Assembly: GCF_900102055.1 (NCBI RefSeq)
Contig: NZ_FNBA01000007.1
Coordinates: 20,251-84,250, forward strand
Length of the DNA: 64,000 nt
Origin: Ulvibacter litoralis
GTDB taxonomy: Bacteria; Bacteroidota; Bacteroidia; Flavobacteriales; Flavobacteriaceae
Direction: 5' to 3'
Numbering within the stretch: position 1 is the first letter of the stretch; every line of letters begins with the position of its first letter. The position numbers and the translations under genes are program-made. A model generated the notes under the pieces. The model saw only the letters and a list, made by a program, of their open reading frames with translations. It was not told the DNA's origin and made no database searches. Below, piece by piece: positions 8,246-17,134 of the stretch.

Positions 8246-8860
8246 ATGACTCATAAAATTCTACTATTCCTTACGTTATTAATTTCTGGAACGCTTTTGT
8301 CTCAAGAAAAACGAATTCTTATTTCTGAAAAAAAACAGGGAAAAAGAACGATTCTCTTTGCTGAAAATACAACGAAAGATACCTTAAATGTATTTTTTAT
8401 GGTTCTTTCTGAAGGGTATCGTAGAAGCGCAAACCGCCCAACGATTAAGGACATTCCGCCACACAGTAAAACACCTATGATTACATTGATTGAAATCTCT
8501 GGAACAGCTGCCTCTTATGAGTATACCCTTGTTGTAAATGAAGAAGAGAACAATCTTAATTTCACACCCGAAAAGAAGGAAAAGGACATTGAAAAAGTAA
8601 TTACAAATAAATTGGTTGTATTTACCATGAACGATTGTGAAAAATGCACCGAACTATCTGCTTCTTTAGAAAACAAAGGAATTTCACATCGTGCGTTTAA
8701 CATACATGAAGACGATATGCTGTACAATCAGTTTATTGCTTTCATAGAAAAGAAATCGCCTGATACATTAAAAATCCAGTTCCCTGTAATCTGGAATAAA
8801 ACGCATCATATTTTTGGATACGACACTTTAGAGGATATCCACAAAATACTGTTAGACTAA
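8246..8860 (+). CDS. Secreted protein with thioredoxin/glutaredoxin-like domain
   Basis: 204 aa. Residues 1-19 form a signal peptide (MTHKILLFLTLLISGTLLSQ). Residues 30-105 look like an all-beta domain. From about residue 121 a redoxin-like segment reads VVFTMNDCEKCTELSASL, where Cys131 and Cys134 make a CxxC pair at the expected helix start, followed by a FPVIWNKTHHIFGYD strand-loop typical of glutaredoxin-like folds. It may act as a periplasmic thiol-disulfide protein. No close family name is recognised; the CxxC and fold order are the evidence. Convergent to the E2 gene. Confidence 0.6.
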   Translation: MTHKILLFLTLLISGTLLSQEKRILISEKKQGKRTILFAENTTKDTLNVFFMVLSEGYRRSANRPTIKDIPPHSKTPMITLIEISGTAASYEYTLVVNEEENNLNFTPEKKEKDIEKVITNKLVVFTMNDCEKCTELSASLENKGISHRAFNIHEDDMLYNQFIAFIEKKSPDTLKIQFPVIWNKTHHIFGYDTLEDIHKILLD

Positions 8861-8885
8861 CGCGTACCTTTCCGAAGAAAACAAA

Positions 8886-8913
8886 AAAAAGCACTTCCGA
8901 AGAAATGCTTTTT
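8886..8913. terminator. Terminator between 8246 gene and E2 gene
   Basis: AAAAAGCA (8886-8893) pairs with TGCTTTTT (8906-8913). The A-tract/T-tract arms allow use from both convergent genes. The core is short, so it may be weak. Confidence 0.5.
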
Positions 8914-8939
8914 AAATTAGTATAAACTCTCTTGTAGAA

Positions 8940-10244
8940 TTATATCTCTCTATTGCTATCCCAAGCTTCTAGATAATCTGCTACGCGCTTTACAAATTGC
9001 CCTCCTAAAGCACCATTTACAACTCTATGGTCGTAACTGTGTGATAAGAACATTTTATAACGAATACCGATAAAATCTCCTTCTGGAGTTTCAATAACAG
9101 CAGGTACTTTACGTATCGCTCCTAAGGCTAAAATTCCCACTTGAGGTTGGTTGATAATAGGTGTTCCCATAATACTTCCAAAAGTACCAACATTAGTAAC
9201 TGTATAGGTTCCTCCTTGAATATCGTCTGGTTTTAACTTATTATCACGTGCTCTTGAAGCTAGGTCGTTTACCGCTTTACTCATGCCAACAAGGTTTAAC
9301 TGATCTGCATTTTTAATTACAGGGACAATTAAATTACCGTCTGCTAAAGCTGCCGCCATCCCAAGATTGATGTTTTTACGTTTGATAATGGTATCACCAT
9401 CTAACGAAATATTCATCATCGGGAAGTCTTTTAATGCTTTTGCAACCGCTTCCATAAATATAGGCGTAAACGTAAGGTTCTCCCCTTCACGTTTCATAAA
9501 TGCATCTTTCACTTTTTTACGCCAGTTCCAAATTTTGGTAACATCGGCTTCAATAAAAGATTGTACGTGTGCCGAACGCTGAACACTTTCGACCATATGG
9601 TGTGCTATCAGCTTACCCATTCTGGTCATTTCTATAATTTCATCACCTCCATTTACTGAAACAGGTGCTTTTGCAGGAGCTGCAGTAGAAGTTGGAGCTG
9701 TTTTTTGTGGTGTTGCTTCGGAAGAAGTCGCTGGTTTTGAAGAACGGTTTTCTACATAACTTAAAATGTCATTTTTAGTTACTCTACCATCTTTCCCTGT
9801 ACCAGAAATTGCATCAAGTTCTGCCTGTGAAATTCCTTCCGCACTAGCTATATTTTTTACCAATGGAGAATAAAAACGATCTCCTGAGTTTTCAATAACA
9901 GGTTGTGTTGCTTCTGAAGCTGCTGCGATAGGTTCTGAAACCTTTGCAATTACTTCCGGAGTTGGTTCAGTTTTAGTTGCGGGTGCATCCGTTTCTACAT
10001 CGCCTTCAGTTTCAATAATTGCGATGGTTTGCCCTACTTGAATAACATCATCTACTTCAAACAATCGTTCTACTAAAACTCCATCCACCTCACTAGGGAC
10101 TTCGCTGTCTACCTTGTCGGTTGCTATTTCTAGCACAGCTTCGTCGGCTTCAATAGTATCGCCTACATTTTTCAGCCAATTGGTTAATGTAGCTTCTGCT
10201 ACACTTTCGCCCATTTTAGGAAGTTTCAATTCAAATTTTGCCAT
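8940..10244 (-). CDS. 2-oxoacid dehydrogenase E2 (dihydrolipoyl acyltransferase)
   Basis: 434 aa, acyltransferase core of a 2-oxoacid dehydrogenase complex. Domains in order: lipoyl domain (1-75, lipoylated Lys44 in IATDKVDSE); an Ala/Pro/Thr-rich linker; peripheral subunit-binding domain (about 126-168, YSPLVKNIASAEGI); a second Ala/Pro linker; and the catalytic domain (about 205-434). The active-site motif is DHRVVNG (405-411): the histidine is present, but the aspartate usual in DHRxxDG is Asn410. No E1 or E3 gene is adjacent. The class (branched-chain or pyruvate) is not decided by the sequence. A minus-strand -7 box TAATTTTG at 10348-10355 probably drives it. Confidence 0.93.
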   Translation of the reverse strand: MAKFELKLPKMGESVAEATLTNWLKNVGDTIEADEAVLEIATDKVDSEVPSEVDGVLVERLFEVDDVIQVGQTIAIIETEGDVETDAPATKTEPTPEVIAKVSEPIAAASEATQPVIENSGDRFYSPLVKNIASAEGISQAELDAISGTGKDGRVTKNDILSYVENRSSKPATSSEATPQKTAPTSTAAPAKAPVSVNGGDEIIEMTRMGKLIAHHMVESVQRSAHVQSFIEADVTKIWNWRKKVKDAFMKREGENLTFTPIFMEAVAKALKDFPMMNISLDGDTIIKRKNINLGMAAALADGNLIVPVIKNADQLNLVGMSKAVNDLASRARDNKLKPDDIQGGTYTVTNVGTFGSIMGTPIINQPQVGILALGAIRKVPAVIETPEGDFIGIRYKMFLSHSYDHRVVNGALGGQFVKRVADYLEAWDSNREI

Positions 10245-10347
10245 AACTTATTTTTCGATTTAACGACTTTGACATTCATAACGTTTCAGAAAAAACGTTT
10301 TTCCTAGTTATCGAACATCGGTTTTAGGTACTTATTTTAAAACGGTG

Positions 10348-10355
10348 CAAAATTA
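10348..10355 (-). promoter_or_regulatory. -7 box TAATTTTG for the E2 gene
   Basis: Perfect TAnnTTTG followed by C on the minus strand, about 100 nt upstream of the E2 ATG. The matching -33 TTG is not clear. Confidence 0.45.
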
Positions 10356-10387
10356 GTCAAAAATTGCTCGATTCCCTTTCAAATTAC

Positions 10388-11509
10388 TTAAAAAACAATT
10401 ACGCTTCCATTCTCATCACTTTTATCGCTCCCTAAAATAAAATTACATCGTGGCGGACAGATACGAAATTGGTTGTTTTTATTGCTGTGTTTGCGCATTA
10501 CGGAAAAAATTTGAGCATAAGGCATATACGTAACATCGATAATAAACAGGCAGTTTTTAAGGTCGGTATGTTCAAATAATGACTTAGACGCTGTTTTCAA
10601 TTCTACGTCTAGTTTTTCTGAAAGTTTTCGGTACAACGTAAGGTTTTCTGTAAACACAAATGCCTTTCTAGGTCGATTATTTCGTGGTGTTTTTTTACTA
10701 TTTGAAATTTTATGAAACTTTTTTGCAGCGAAAACCCCTAAAAAAACAGCTGTTTTTAAAAATATGTTTTGCTTAAAATGTTTTTTATAAAAAATCTGCA
10801 TTGCTCCATAGAACCGATTGTAATACGCAGCATCGCGTTGGGTACTCTCTCCTTTGTAATGAAGCGTGTATGCCGATCCTAAGTATTTATTGGTATAGCC
10901 TGCTTTGGTTATTTTATATGAAAAATCAATATCCTCTCCATACATAAAATAATCTTCATCAAAGCCGCCAACTTCATTGTAAATACTGCGTTTTAAAAAC
11001 ATGAAGGCCCCTACCAAAACAGCTACATCCCCTTTTTCATCTTCGGAAAGATGATTGGCATAATAGCTATTTCCAACTCCAATAATTTTTAACAACGAAA
11101 CTTTGGGAGTTGGTAGATTTCGTTTGCTTTCAGGAAGAAAATTACCTGTACCATCTAGCAAATAAGTTCCAATGGCTCCGATGTTGTCATCTGTTTCAGC
11201 AAAATCAATACATTTTGAAAAAGTATCTTCAGAAACAGCCGTATCGGGATTTAGAATACATACATACTCTCCTTTTGCAACTTTTACCGCTTGGTTATTA
11301 GCCTTACTGAAGCCTACATTTACTTTATTTTCGATGAGTGTAACTTCAGGAAAACGGTTTTTCACCATGCTACAACTATCGTCTGAAGAGTTGTTGTCTA
11401 TTACAATAATTTCTGCTTCAAGATTTCTAAGCGATCGTTGAACACTCACAATGCATTGCTCCAAAAAATACCGAACATTATAATTAAGAATTACGACAGA
11501 TAGTTTCAA
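10388..11509 (-). CDS. Glycosyltransferase family 2 (rhamnosyltransferase-like)
   Basis: 373 aa GT-A fold transferase, likely adding a sugar to a cell-surface glycan. It begins (M)KLSVVILNYNVRYFLEQC and has DNNSSDDSC, the DxD-region CILNPDTAVSEDTF, and the acceptor-side motif GGFDEDYFMYGEDIDFSY that marks the WcaE/rhamnosyltransferase-like group. The C-terminal 100 aa are less conserved, basic around residues 265-290, and may sit at the membrane. The start codon is TTG (complement of 11507-11509), 3 nt after the recR stop; no ATG would keep the essential N-terminal strand, so coupled translation from recR is likely. Confidence 0.9.
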   Translation of the reverse strand: MKLSVVILNYNVRYFLEQCIVSVQRSLRNLEAEIIVIDNNSSDDSCSMVKNRFPEVTLIENKVNVGFSKANNQAVKVAKGEYVCILNPDTAVSEDTFSKCIDFAETDDNIGAIGTYLLDGTGNFLPESKRNLPTPKVSLLKIIGVGNSYYANHLSEDEKGDVAVLVGAFMFLKRSIYNEVGGFDEDYFMYGEDIDFSYKITKAGYTNKYLGSAYTLHYKGESTQRDAAYYNRFYGAMQIFYKKHFKQNIFLKTAVFLGVFAAKKFHKISNSKKTPRNNRPRKAFVFTENLTLYRKLSEKLDVELKTASKSLFEHTDLKNCLFIIDVTYMPYAQIFSVMRKHSNKNNQFRICPPRCNFILGSDKSDENGSVIVF

Positions 11510-11512
11510 TAG

Positions 11513-12133
11513 TTAAGAGCTTTTTAGGGAATTTTCGAAAGGGATTCTGTTTAAAATACTTCTTCCCAAGGTAACCTCATCTGCATATTCTAGTTCGTCT
11601 CCTACAGAGATACCACGAGCAATTGTAGTGGTTACTACTTTATAGGCTTCAATTTGTTTAAAGATATAGAAGTTTGTGGTATCGCCCTCCATTGTAGAGC
11701 TTAATGCGAAGATAATTTCTTCAACAACGCCCGATTTCACTTTCTCAACAAGAGTGGTAATATTCAATTCGCTTGGACCAACACCATCCATAGGCGATAT
11801 TTTGCCTCCTAAAACGTGATAATGGCCTCTATACTGACTTGTATTCTCAATCGCCATAACGTCTCTAATATCTTCTACCACACAAACGATATGACTCAAT
11901 CGATTAGGATTCGCACATATTTCGCAAAGTTTGGTGTCGCTAATATTATGGCAATTTTCGCAAAAATTCACTTCATCTCTCATGTTCTGAAGACTTAGCG
12001 AAAGTTTATGAGTTTGCTCTTTGGGTTGTTTTAACAAATGAAGCACTAAACGCAGCGCGGTTCTTTTTCCAATACCAGGTAGTTGTGACATTTCGTTCAC
12101 AGCATTTTCAAGTAATTTTGAAGAAAAATCCAT
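11513..12133 (-). CDS. recR: RecR, recombination mediator protein
   Basis: 206 aa, full length. RecR works with RecO (and RecF) to load RecA at gaps. It has the helix-hairpin-helix ([17 protein letters not shown], 18-34), a four-cysteine zinc finger (Cys58, 61, 70, 73), the Toprim domain starting [15 protein letters not shown], and the C-terminal Walker B-like end. It is followed after 3 bp by the glycosyltransferase gene. Confidence 0.97.
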   Translation of the reverse strand: MDFSSKLLENAVNEMSQLPGIGKRTALRLVLHLLKQPKEQTHKLSLSLQNMRDEVNFCENCHNISDTKLCEICANPNRLSHIVCVVEDIRDVMAIENTSQYRGHYHVLGGKISPMDGVGPSELNITTLVEKVKSGVVEEIIFALSSTMEGDTTNFYIFKQIEAYKVVTTTIARGISVGDELEYADEVTLGRSILNRIPFENSLKSS

Positions 12134-12159
12134 AGGTTTTTAGTTAGCTGCAAGATAAA

Positions 12160-12200
12160 AAAAATGCTTCAGAAAAAATTAAATTTCGCTGAAGCATTAT
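12160..12200 (-). terminator. Terminator for the sortilin-like T9SS gene
   Basis: AATGCTTCAG (12163-12172) pairs with CTGAAGCATT (12189-12198). On the minus strand it is followed by a run of seven or more T, 20-60 bp past the stop at 12221. Confidence 0.8.
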
Positions 12201-12220
12201 CGTATTAAAATTAAAGGTTT

Positions 12221-14710
12221 CTAGTTTTTGATAAACTTTTTAGTAACCGTTCCTTTTTCAGAATTAATTCGAACAAAATAAACTCCTGAAGCTAAAGATT
12301 CTAAGTTTATAGTATGATTGTTGTCTAAAAATACGTTGGCTTCATAAATTTTAACTTTCCCTAACACATCAAATACTCTTACATCAGCTTCAATTGTTTC
12401 AGCTAATGAAATTGTAAGTTCATTTGTTGCAGGATTAGGGTGTACTTGAATGCTTTCTCCTGAAAGTTTATCAGCAACACCTAAGTTATCTTCTACCAAT
12501 GGAGAAACCCACAAACCTCTACCGTAAGTAGCAGCATATAACATGTTTGTTTCGTTATTGATGTCTAATTCATTGATAATTACATTTGGTAAGTTATTGC
12601 TGTATGGCTGCCACTCTGTAAATGTATTATCGATATAGTAAACTCCGTAGTCCATTCCAAGATATAATCCATCTTGACCGTTATCATCCCAAACTAAGGC
12701 TAGCGAGCTAAAGTTAGGCAAGTTTTTCTTATAGTTGATCCAAGTAGCTCCACCATCGTTTGATACATACACTTTATTCGTTGTAGAACTTGCTACCGCT
12801 ACTTTATTTGGGTTTGTTGGGTGAATTGCTACCGATCTAATAATACCTCCTGGGTTTGCAGTGGTTACCCAATTGGTTGCTCCTCCATCATCGGTTCTGT
12901 ATAAAGTTCCCGAATTGGCTGCGTACATGATCAAGTTATTAGAAGGTGCTATTTTCAAATGATCTAAGTTTCCATTTAAAACTTGAGATATTGGTTCCCA
13001 TGAAAATCCTCTATTTGTTGATTTATATACGATATTATACCCTACATAAATAGTATTTACAAGAACTGGATCTTGTTCAAAAGGAGTAACCCACTCACCA
13101 GAAGCTTGTCCTGGCTCTACTATATTTGTAATCGTTGTACCTGCATTTGAAGTTCGGTACATTCCTCCATTTTGGATCATTCCATACATTGTGTTCGAAT
13201 TTGTTTTATCTACAAATCCTTCCATACCATCGGCTCCTAACCAATCTTTCCATCCTCCTGCTTCAGTGTAAAAAGAAGTTCCGTTATCTTGAGCTCCTCC
13301 TGTAACAACTACATCTTCTGTTTGCGAAACACCAATTTTATAAAACTGACGAATTCCCATTCCTTCTGTAATATCTTCAAAGTAATTTGCACTTACTGTA
13401 TTTGTATTTTCAGCTTTGAATATTCCTCCATCTGTACCTACATATAAAGTTGTCCCCTCAAACTCTAAAATATCAACATCAGCATGGCAATACCCTACAT
13501 TAGCATTTGCGGCATCATTAGGAATCCAGTCAGATGTATTATTAAAAGAAACTCCTCCGTCTGTTGAACGCCATGTTAATACTCCTGCAATATGAACCTC
13601 ATCTACGTCATTTGGTTTTACAGCAATGTCCATATCTCTTGGAGCTTGTCCTCCCGAATCGAAACCATTGGTATCATATCCAAAATAATTACGTCCTGAA
13701 TGGTCTAGTTCAGAAAAACTACTACCACTATTTACTGATTTGTAAAGTCCTCCAAACGAACCTCCATTAGCCTCTAATACATATACAACATTTGCATCGT
13801 CTGCTGAAACACCTATCATTTTAGGACCATTTGAAAATCCTGAAATAGTGGTAAATGTTTGTCCGCCATCTACCGATTTATGAACACCGCTTCCTGAAGC
13901 ATATACTACAGATAAATCTCCTGGTTTAAATTCAACATCATATCCACTACTATCACTAACAGGTTGTGTCCAAGTAGTACCACCATCGAAAGTAGCATAA
14001 ACACCAGATCCTGTAACAAACATAATGTCGCTATTGGTAGGATGGATTAAAATTTTATTGATATTAGAATTATTTATATCTCCTATTTGGTCCCAAGTAG
14101 CTCCCGAATCGGTCGATTTAAATATCATTCCGCTATTAGATCCAAAATAATAAGTACTAGAATTAGAAGGGTCTATAGCAACCGAATACACAGCTAAATT
14201 TGAAAAATCATCATTTAAAGGAGTCCAATTTTGACCCGCATCTGTTGTTCTCCACACACCTCCTGTATTTGCTCCAACAATAATGTGATCATTATCAGTT
14301 TTATCCACAGAGATTGCTGTAATCCTACCAACTCCAGGATTCCAACTTGTAGTCGCGTTCCAGCTTACAGGCCCTAACTCTTGCCAGTTATCTAATAGTG
14401 CAGGTCTGCTCTGAGCTGTTTCGTTTAAGTAAGCATTATAACTTTCCCATTCAGCAATGTTTTCAGAAACACTTCTAAGGTATCCGTCTTCATTCATCAA
14501 TCTAGTTGCATTGTATTCCCAACGTTTAAATTGTTTATACCCTGTTCCTCTTCCTTTATCACGATTTGCGAAATAAGCCTCGGCATTAGCAACAATTTCT
14601 TGAACACTATGTGTTCCTTCTTCAATCATTTTAAGATACTCTTGTGATTGCATTGTGGTGATGCCTGCAAAAAAGGCAACAAATAGTAGTGCTTTTAAAT
14701 GTTTCTTCAT
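12221..14710 (-). CDS. Secreted sortilin/BNR-repeat protein with T9SS type A sorting domain
   Basis: 829 aa. A signal peptide (1-22, ending MQSQ) is followed by an Arg/Tyr-rich helical region (to about 110). Then comes a large beta-propeller region with many Asp-box/BNR motifs of form S/T-x-D-x-G-x-x-W/F (TTDAGQNW, STDSGATW, SVDGGQTF, STDGGVSF, SNDGGATW). The last 75 aa are a T9SS type A sorting domain: HPNPATNELTISL, DVLGKVK, and a GVYFVRI...KKFIKN end. It is therefore likely exported by T9SS and anchored or released at the cell surface. Asp-box propellers occur in sialidases and sortilins, but no catalytic site was identified, so binding rather than hydrolysis is just as likely. A -7 box TACTTTTG lies at 14748-14755. 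Confidence 0.88.
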   Translation of the reverse strand: MKKHLKALLFVAFFAGITTMQSQEYLKMIEEGTHSVQEIVANAEAYFANRDKGRGTGYKQFKRWEYNATRLMNEDGYLRSVSENIAEWESYNAYLNETAQSRPALLDNWQELGPVSWNATTSWNPGVGRITAISVDKTDNDHIIVGANTGGVWRTTDAGQNWTPLNDDFSNLAVYSVAIDPSNSSTYYFGSNSGMIFKSTDSGATWDQIGDINNSNINKILIHPTNSDIMFVTGSGVYATFDGGTTWTQPVSDSSGYDVEFKPGDLSVVYASGSGVHKSVDGGQTFTTISGFSNGPKMIGVSADDANVVYVLEANGGSFGGLYKSVNSGSSFSELDHSGRNYFGYDTNGFDSGGQAPRDMDIAVKPNDVDEVHIAGVLTWRSTDGGVSFNNTSDWIPNDAANANVGYCHADVDILEFEGTTLYVGTDGGIFKAENTNTVSANYFEDITEGMGIRQFYKIGVSQTEDVVVTGGAQDNGTSFYTEAGGWKDWLGADGMEGFVDKTNSNTMYGMIQNGGMYRTSNAGTTITNIVEPGQASGEWVTPFEQDPVLVNTIYVGYNIVYKSTNRGFSWEPISQVLNGNLDHLKIAPSNNLIMYAANSGTLYRTDDGGATNWVTTANPGGIIRSVAIHPTNPNKVAVASSTTNKVYVSNDGGATWINYKKNLPNFSSLALVWDDNGQDGLYLGMDYGVYYIDNTFTEWQPYSNNLPNVIINELDINNETNMLYAATYGRGLWVSPLVEDNLGVADKLSGESIQVHPNPATNELTISLAETIEADVRVFDVLGKVKIYEANVFLDNNHTINLESLASGVYFVRINSEKGTVTKKFIKN

Positions 14711-14747
14711 TTTTAAAAATATTGATTAGTAGTTTTTCATAGTCCTC

Positions 14748-14755
14748 CAAAAGTA
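14748..14755 (-). promoter_or_regulatory. -7 box TACTTTTG for the sortilin-like gene
   Basis: Perfect TAnnTTTG on the minus strand, about 38 nt from the ATG at 14710. On the plus strand TATTTTTG at 14791-14798 does the same for the divergent symporter. Confidence 0.5.
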
Positions 14756-14828
14756 TCAAAAAAAATAAGTCTAAGCTTTCATAATCTTTGTATTTTTGAC
14801 AAAACCTTCTCAATACGTCACAAAATAT

Positions 14829-16274
14829 ATGCAACCCTTACATATTTTACTTTTAATTGCTGGTTATTTCGGAATTTTAGTATTTATATCTTACCTCACT
14901 AACAAAGGAGGTAGCAATTCCGATTTCTTTAAAGCTGGTAAACAATCGCCTTGGTATCTAGTTGCCTTCGGAATGATTGGAGCTTCGTTAAGTGGCGTTA
15001 CCTTTATTTCGGTTCCAGGCTGGGTTGAAGCATCAAAATTCAGTTATTTTCAGGTCGTTTTAGGATATACTGTAGGCTACGCCGTGATAGGTTTGGTACT
15101 ACTTCCATTGTACTACCGATTAAACCTTACATCTATTTATTCTTATTTAGAAGGACGCTTCGGAAAGTATTCATATAAAACAGGAGCTTCTTTTTTTCTA
15201 TTGTCACGGATTATAGGAGCTAGTTTTAGATTGTATTTAGTTGCTGTTGTGCTTCAAAGTTTAATTTTTGATGCAATGGGCGTTCCGTTTTGGGTTACTG
15301 TTACCATAACTATTTTACTTATTTGGTTGTATACCTTTAAAAGCGGAATTAAAACCATTGTATGGACAGACACCCTTCAAACTCTTTTTATGCTTATAGC
15401 TGTAGGCGTGGCTGTACATTATGTAGCTACCGACTTAGGACTTTCGGGTTCGGCAGTATTTAGTTTTGTGGCAGATAGTGACCTTTCACAAATTTTCTTT
15501 TTTGACGATTGGAAATCTGGAGATCATTTCGTGAAACAATTTTTAAGCGGAGCCTTTATTGCTATTGTTATGACCGGGCTTGATCAAGACATGATGCAAA
15601 AAAATCTGACGTGTCGTACCTTAAAAGATGCTCAAAAGAATATGTTTTGGTTTACGGTAGTACTCACTTTTGTAAACCTTATCTTTTTAGCCTTAGGAGT
15701 CTTATTAACAGTGTACGCGCAACAAAATGGAATTGATGCACATAAAGATCAGTTGTTTTCAACTATTGCCGTACAATCGGATATGGGTATCGGAATCGCA
15801 ATTTTCTTTTTATTAGGTTTAATTGCCGCAGCTTATTCGAGTGCAGATAGTGCTTTAACAGCGCTTACTACCTCATTCAGTATTGACATATTAGATATTG
15901 AGAAGAAATTTGACGCGCAAAAGCAAATTCGTATTCGAAAAAGAATTCACATTTTAATGTCGATTGTATTAGTCGTTGTTATTATCCTTTTTAAATATGT
16001 AATCGCAGATGCAACAGTAATTGCCAAACTATTTACATTTGCGGGATACACCTACGGACCGTTACTTGGTCTATATGCTTTCGGAATGATGACCAAATGG
16101 AGCATAAAAGACAAATGGGTTCCTCTAATCGCCATTGCCACTCCTTTTTTAGGATTTGCAATTAGCTCCCTGAGTGAACAATATTTTAATTTCGAATTTG
16201 GCTTTTTTATTCTTATTCTGAATGGCGCCCTAACCTTTTTAGGATTAGTATTGATTCGTACCCAACAAAACTAA
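14829..16274 (+). CDS. Sodium:solute symporter (SSS family)
   Basis: 481 aa integral membrane protein of the SSS family (13-14 predicted helices), beginning MQPLHILLLIAGYFGILVFI. Family landmarks are a DFFKAGKQSPWYLVAFGMIGASLSG-type first repeat, a central GLDQDMMQKNL motif, and AAAYSSADSALTALTTSFSIDI, which holds the sodium-site serines. It imports a small solute with Na+; the substrate is not predictable. The frame is open to TTG 14796, but a -7 box (14791-14798) overlaps that codon, so ATG 14829 is chosen. Its 3' end overlaps the convergent CoA-binding gene by 30 bp. Confidence 0.93.
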   Translation: MQPLHILLLIAGYFGILVFISYLTNKGGSNSDFFKAGKQSPWYLVAFGMIGASLSGVTFISVPGWVEASKFSYFQVVLGYTVGYAVIGLVLLPLYYRLNLTSIYSYLEGRFGKYSYKTGASFFLLSRIIGASFRLYLVAVVLQSLIFDAMGVPFWVTVTITILLIWLYTFKSGIKTIVWTDTLQTLFMLIAVGVAVHYVATDLGLSGSAVFSFVADSDLSQIFFFDDWKSGDHFVKQFLSGAFIAIVMTGLDQDMMQKNLTCRTLKDAQKNMFWFTVVLTFVNLIFLALGVLLTVYAQQNGIDAHKDQLFSTIAVQSDMGIGIAIFFLLGLIAAAYSSADSALTALTTSFSIDILDIEKKFDAQKQIRIRKRIHILMSIVLVVVIILFKYVIADATVIAKLFTFAGYTYGPLLGLYAFGMMTKWSIKDKWVPLIAIATPFLGFAISSLSEQYFNFEFGFFILILNGALTFLGLVLIRTQQN

Positions 16275-16604
16275 TGTACACGCTACTTCATAAGCAATGT
16301 TATTTTTCTGAAGCAATTCGTAAAAGTCTGGATTTTCCGTCCCAGGATTAAAAATGACACGCCTAGGCTTCAGTGATAAAATATACTCATAAAAAGCTTC
16401 TTGTCGCGTCGGATTTAAATACAAGGTAACTGTATCTATATTTTCAAAGGGTTTATTTTCAGTAGATATTTGAACCCCCGCAATTGCCCCCTCTTTTAAC
16501 CCAATGGCCTCCACCTCTTGTTTGTGAGCCACCAACTTATGAATGGCTAAATTAGAATATCTCGAAGGGTTTAAACTTGCTCCAACAACCAATGTTTTCA
16601 TCAT
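16245..16604 (-). CDS. CoA-binding domain protein (YccU-like)
   Basis: About 119 aa Rossmann-fold CoA-binding domain (COG1832-like). It starts MMKTLVVGASLNPSRYSNLA, with the typical glycine-rich turn and SxxP-S/R-Y motif, and has VIFNPGTENPDF in the second half. These proteins resemble the CoA-binding part of succinyl-CoA synthetase alpha; the cellular role is uncertain. The frame runs back to a TTG at 16619, but a -7-like TATTTTG sits next to that codon, so the ATG at 16604 (or 16601) is preferred. Its last 30 bp overlap the symporter's end. Confidence 0.85.
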   Translation of the reverse strand: MMKTLVVGASLNPSRYSNLAIHKLVAHKQEVEAIGLKEGAIAGVQISTENKPFENIDTVTLYLNPTRQEAFYEYILSLKPRRVIFNPGTENPDFYELLQKNNIAYEVACTLVLLGTNQY

Positions 16605-16619
16605 CTTTTTTTTATGCAA

Positions 16620-17132
16620 AATACTCCGTCATTTTTTTTTAACTCATAAAACTACGTTAAAAGTAGAATTGCAATGTAACATATCAGATTTCTAGCCGTC
16701 TATATAATAGAAATATTTCTGCTTTACTGTGAAAATTTTTACGTTGATGGTTAGTGTTAATAATAGCAGTAAAGTTACAAGCCCAAGATTCTAGATTTTG
16801 GGCTTGTTTTTTTTAAAAACAAATCCTTCAGAGTGTTAAAATTTACTTAAAGTGCAACATTTTGAATTTTTGAGCGTCTCTTATAGTATACTACCTAATC
16901 GACAATTTATAATTTATTTGAATTAGCCTTTAAAAAATTTTAAATTAATAGGTACTAAAAAGCCTTCCGAAGTAGTACTAAGGAAGGCTTTTGCTATTTA
17001 TATAAATATCACCTATTGAGGGTATTTCCTGTTACAATTAGAAGTTTTAAACTTGCACATTATAAAGCTGAAATTGGGGAGTTTCAGTATTGAACCTGTG
17101 AGGATGTTACATCTAAGCAGGTTTCTTTTTTA
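16620..17132 (+). other. Gene-free gap with orphan hairpins; candidate small RNAs
   Basis: About 510 bp without a believable ORF. It holds an intrinsic terminator at 16777-16814, a second long hairpin AAAAAGCCTTCC/GGAAGGCTTTT at 16967-16992, and a two-hairpin structure ending in a T-rich tract at 17068-17134. The flanking genes both point away from or into the gap on the minus strand, so the plus-strand terminators have no gene to serve. Also present: an 8-bp inverted repeat CTTTACTG/CAGTAAAG around 16722-16775. Best reading is one or two small plus-strand RNAs. Confidence 0.45.
16777..16814 (+). terminator. Orphan intrinsic terminator
   Basis: ACAAGCCCAA (16777-16786) pairs with TTGGGCTTGT (16798-16807), followed directly by about seven T. 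No plus-strand gene lies upstream within the gap. Confidence 0.75.
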
Positions 17133-17134
17133 TT
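17068..17134 (+). ncRNA. Candidate structured RNA ending in an intrinsic terminator
   Basis: Hairpin 1 is CTGAAA/TTTCAG (17068-17073, 17082-17087). Hairpin 2 is nested and symmetric: AACCTG (17093-17098), TGAG bulge, GATGT/ACATC (17103-17107, 17109-17113), TAAG bulge, CAGGTT (17118-17123), then a T-rich tract. The T-tract lies on the plus strand only and runs into the 3' end of the convergent fabH gene. The RNA class is not recognised; its 5' end is unknown. Confidence 0.4.

Noticed and set aside
8866..8908. Repeated CTTCCGAAG-type words in intergenic DNA as a regulatory motif
   Set aside because: TTCCGAAG/CTTCGGAA words are common throughout this genome, including inside many coding regions, so local clustering is not convincing.
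16620..17132. tRNA or known riboswitch in the gap
   Set aside because: No cloverleaf with a CCA-ready acceptor stem and no recognisable aptamer core could be found by eye; only simple hairpins are present.
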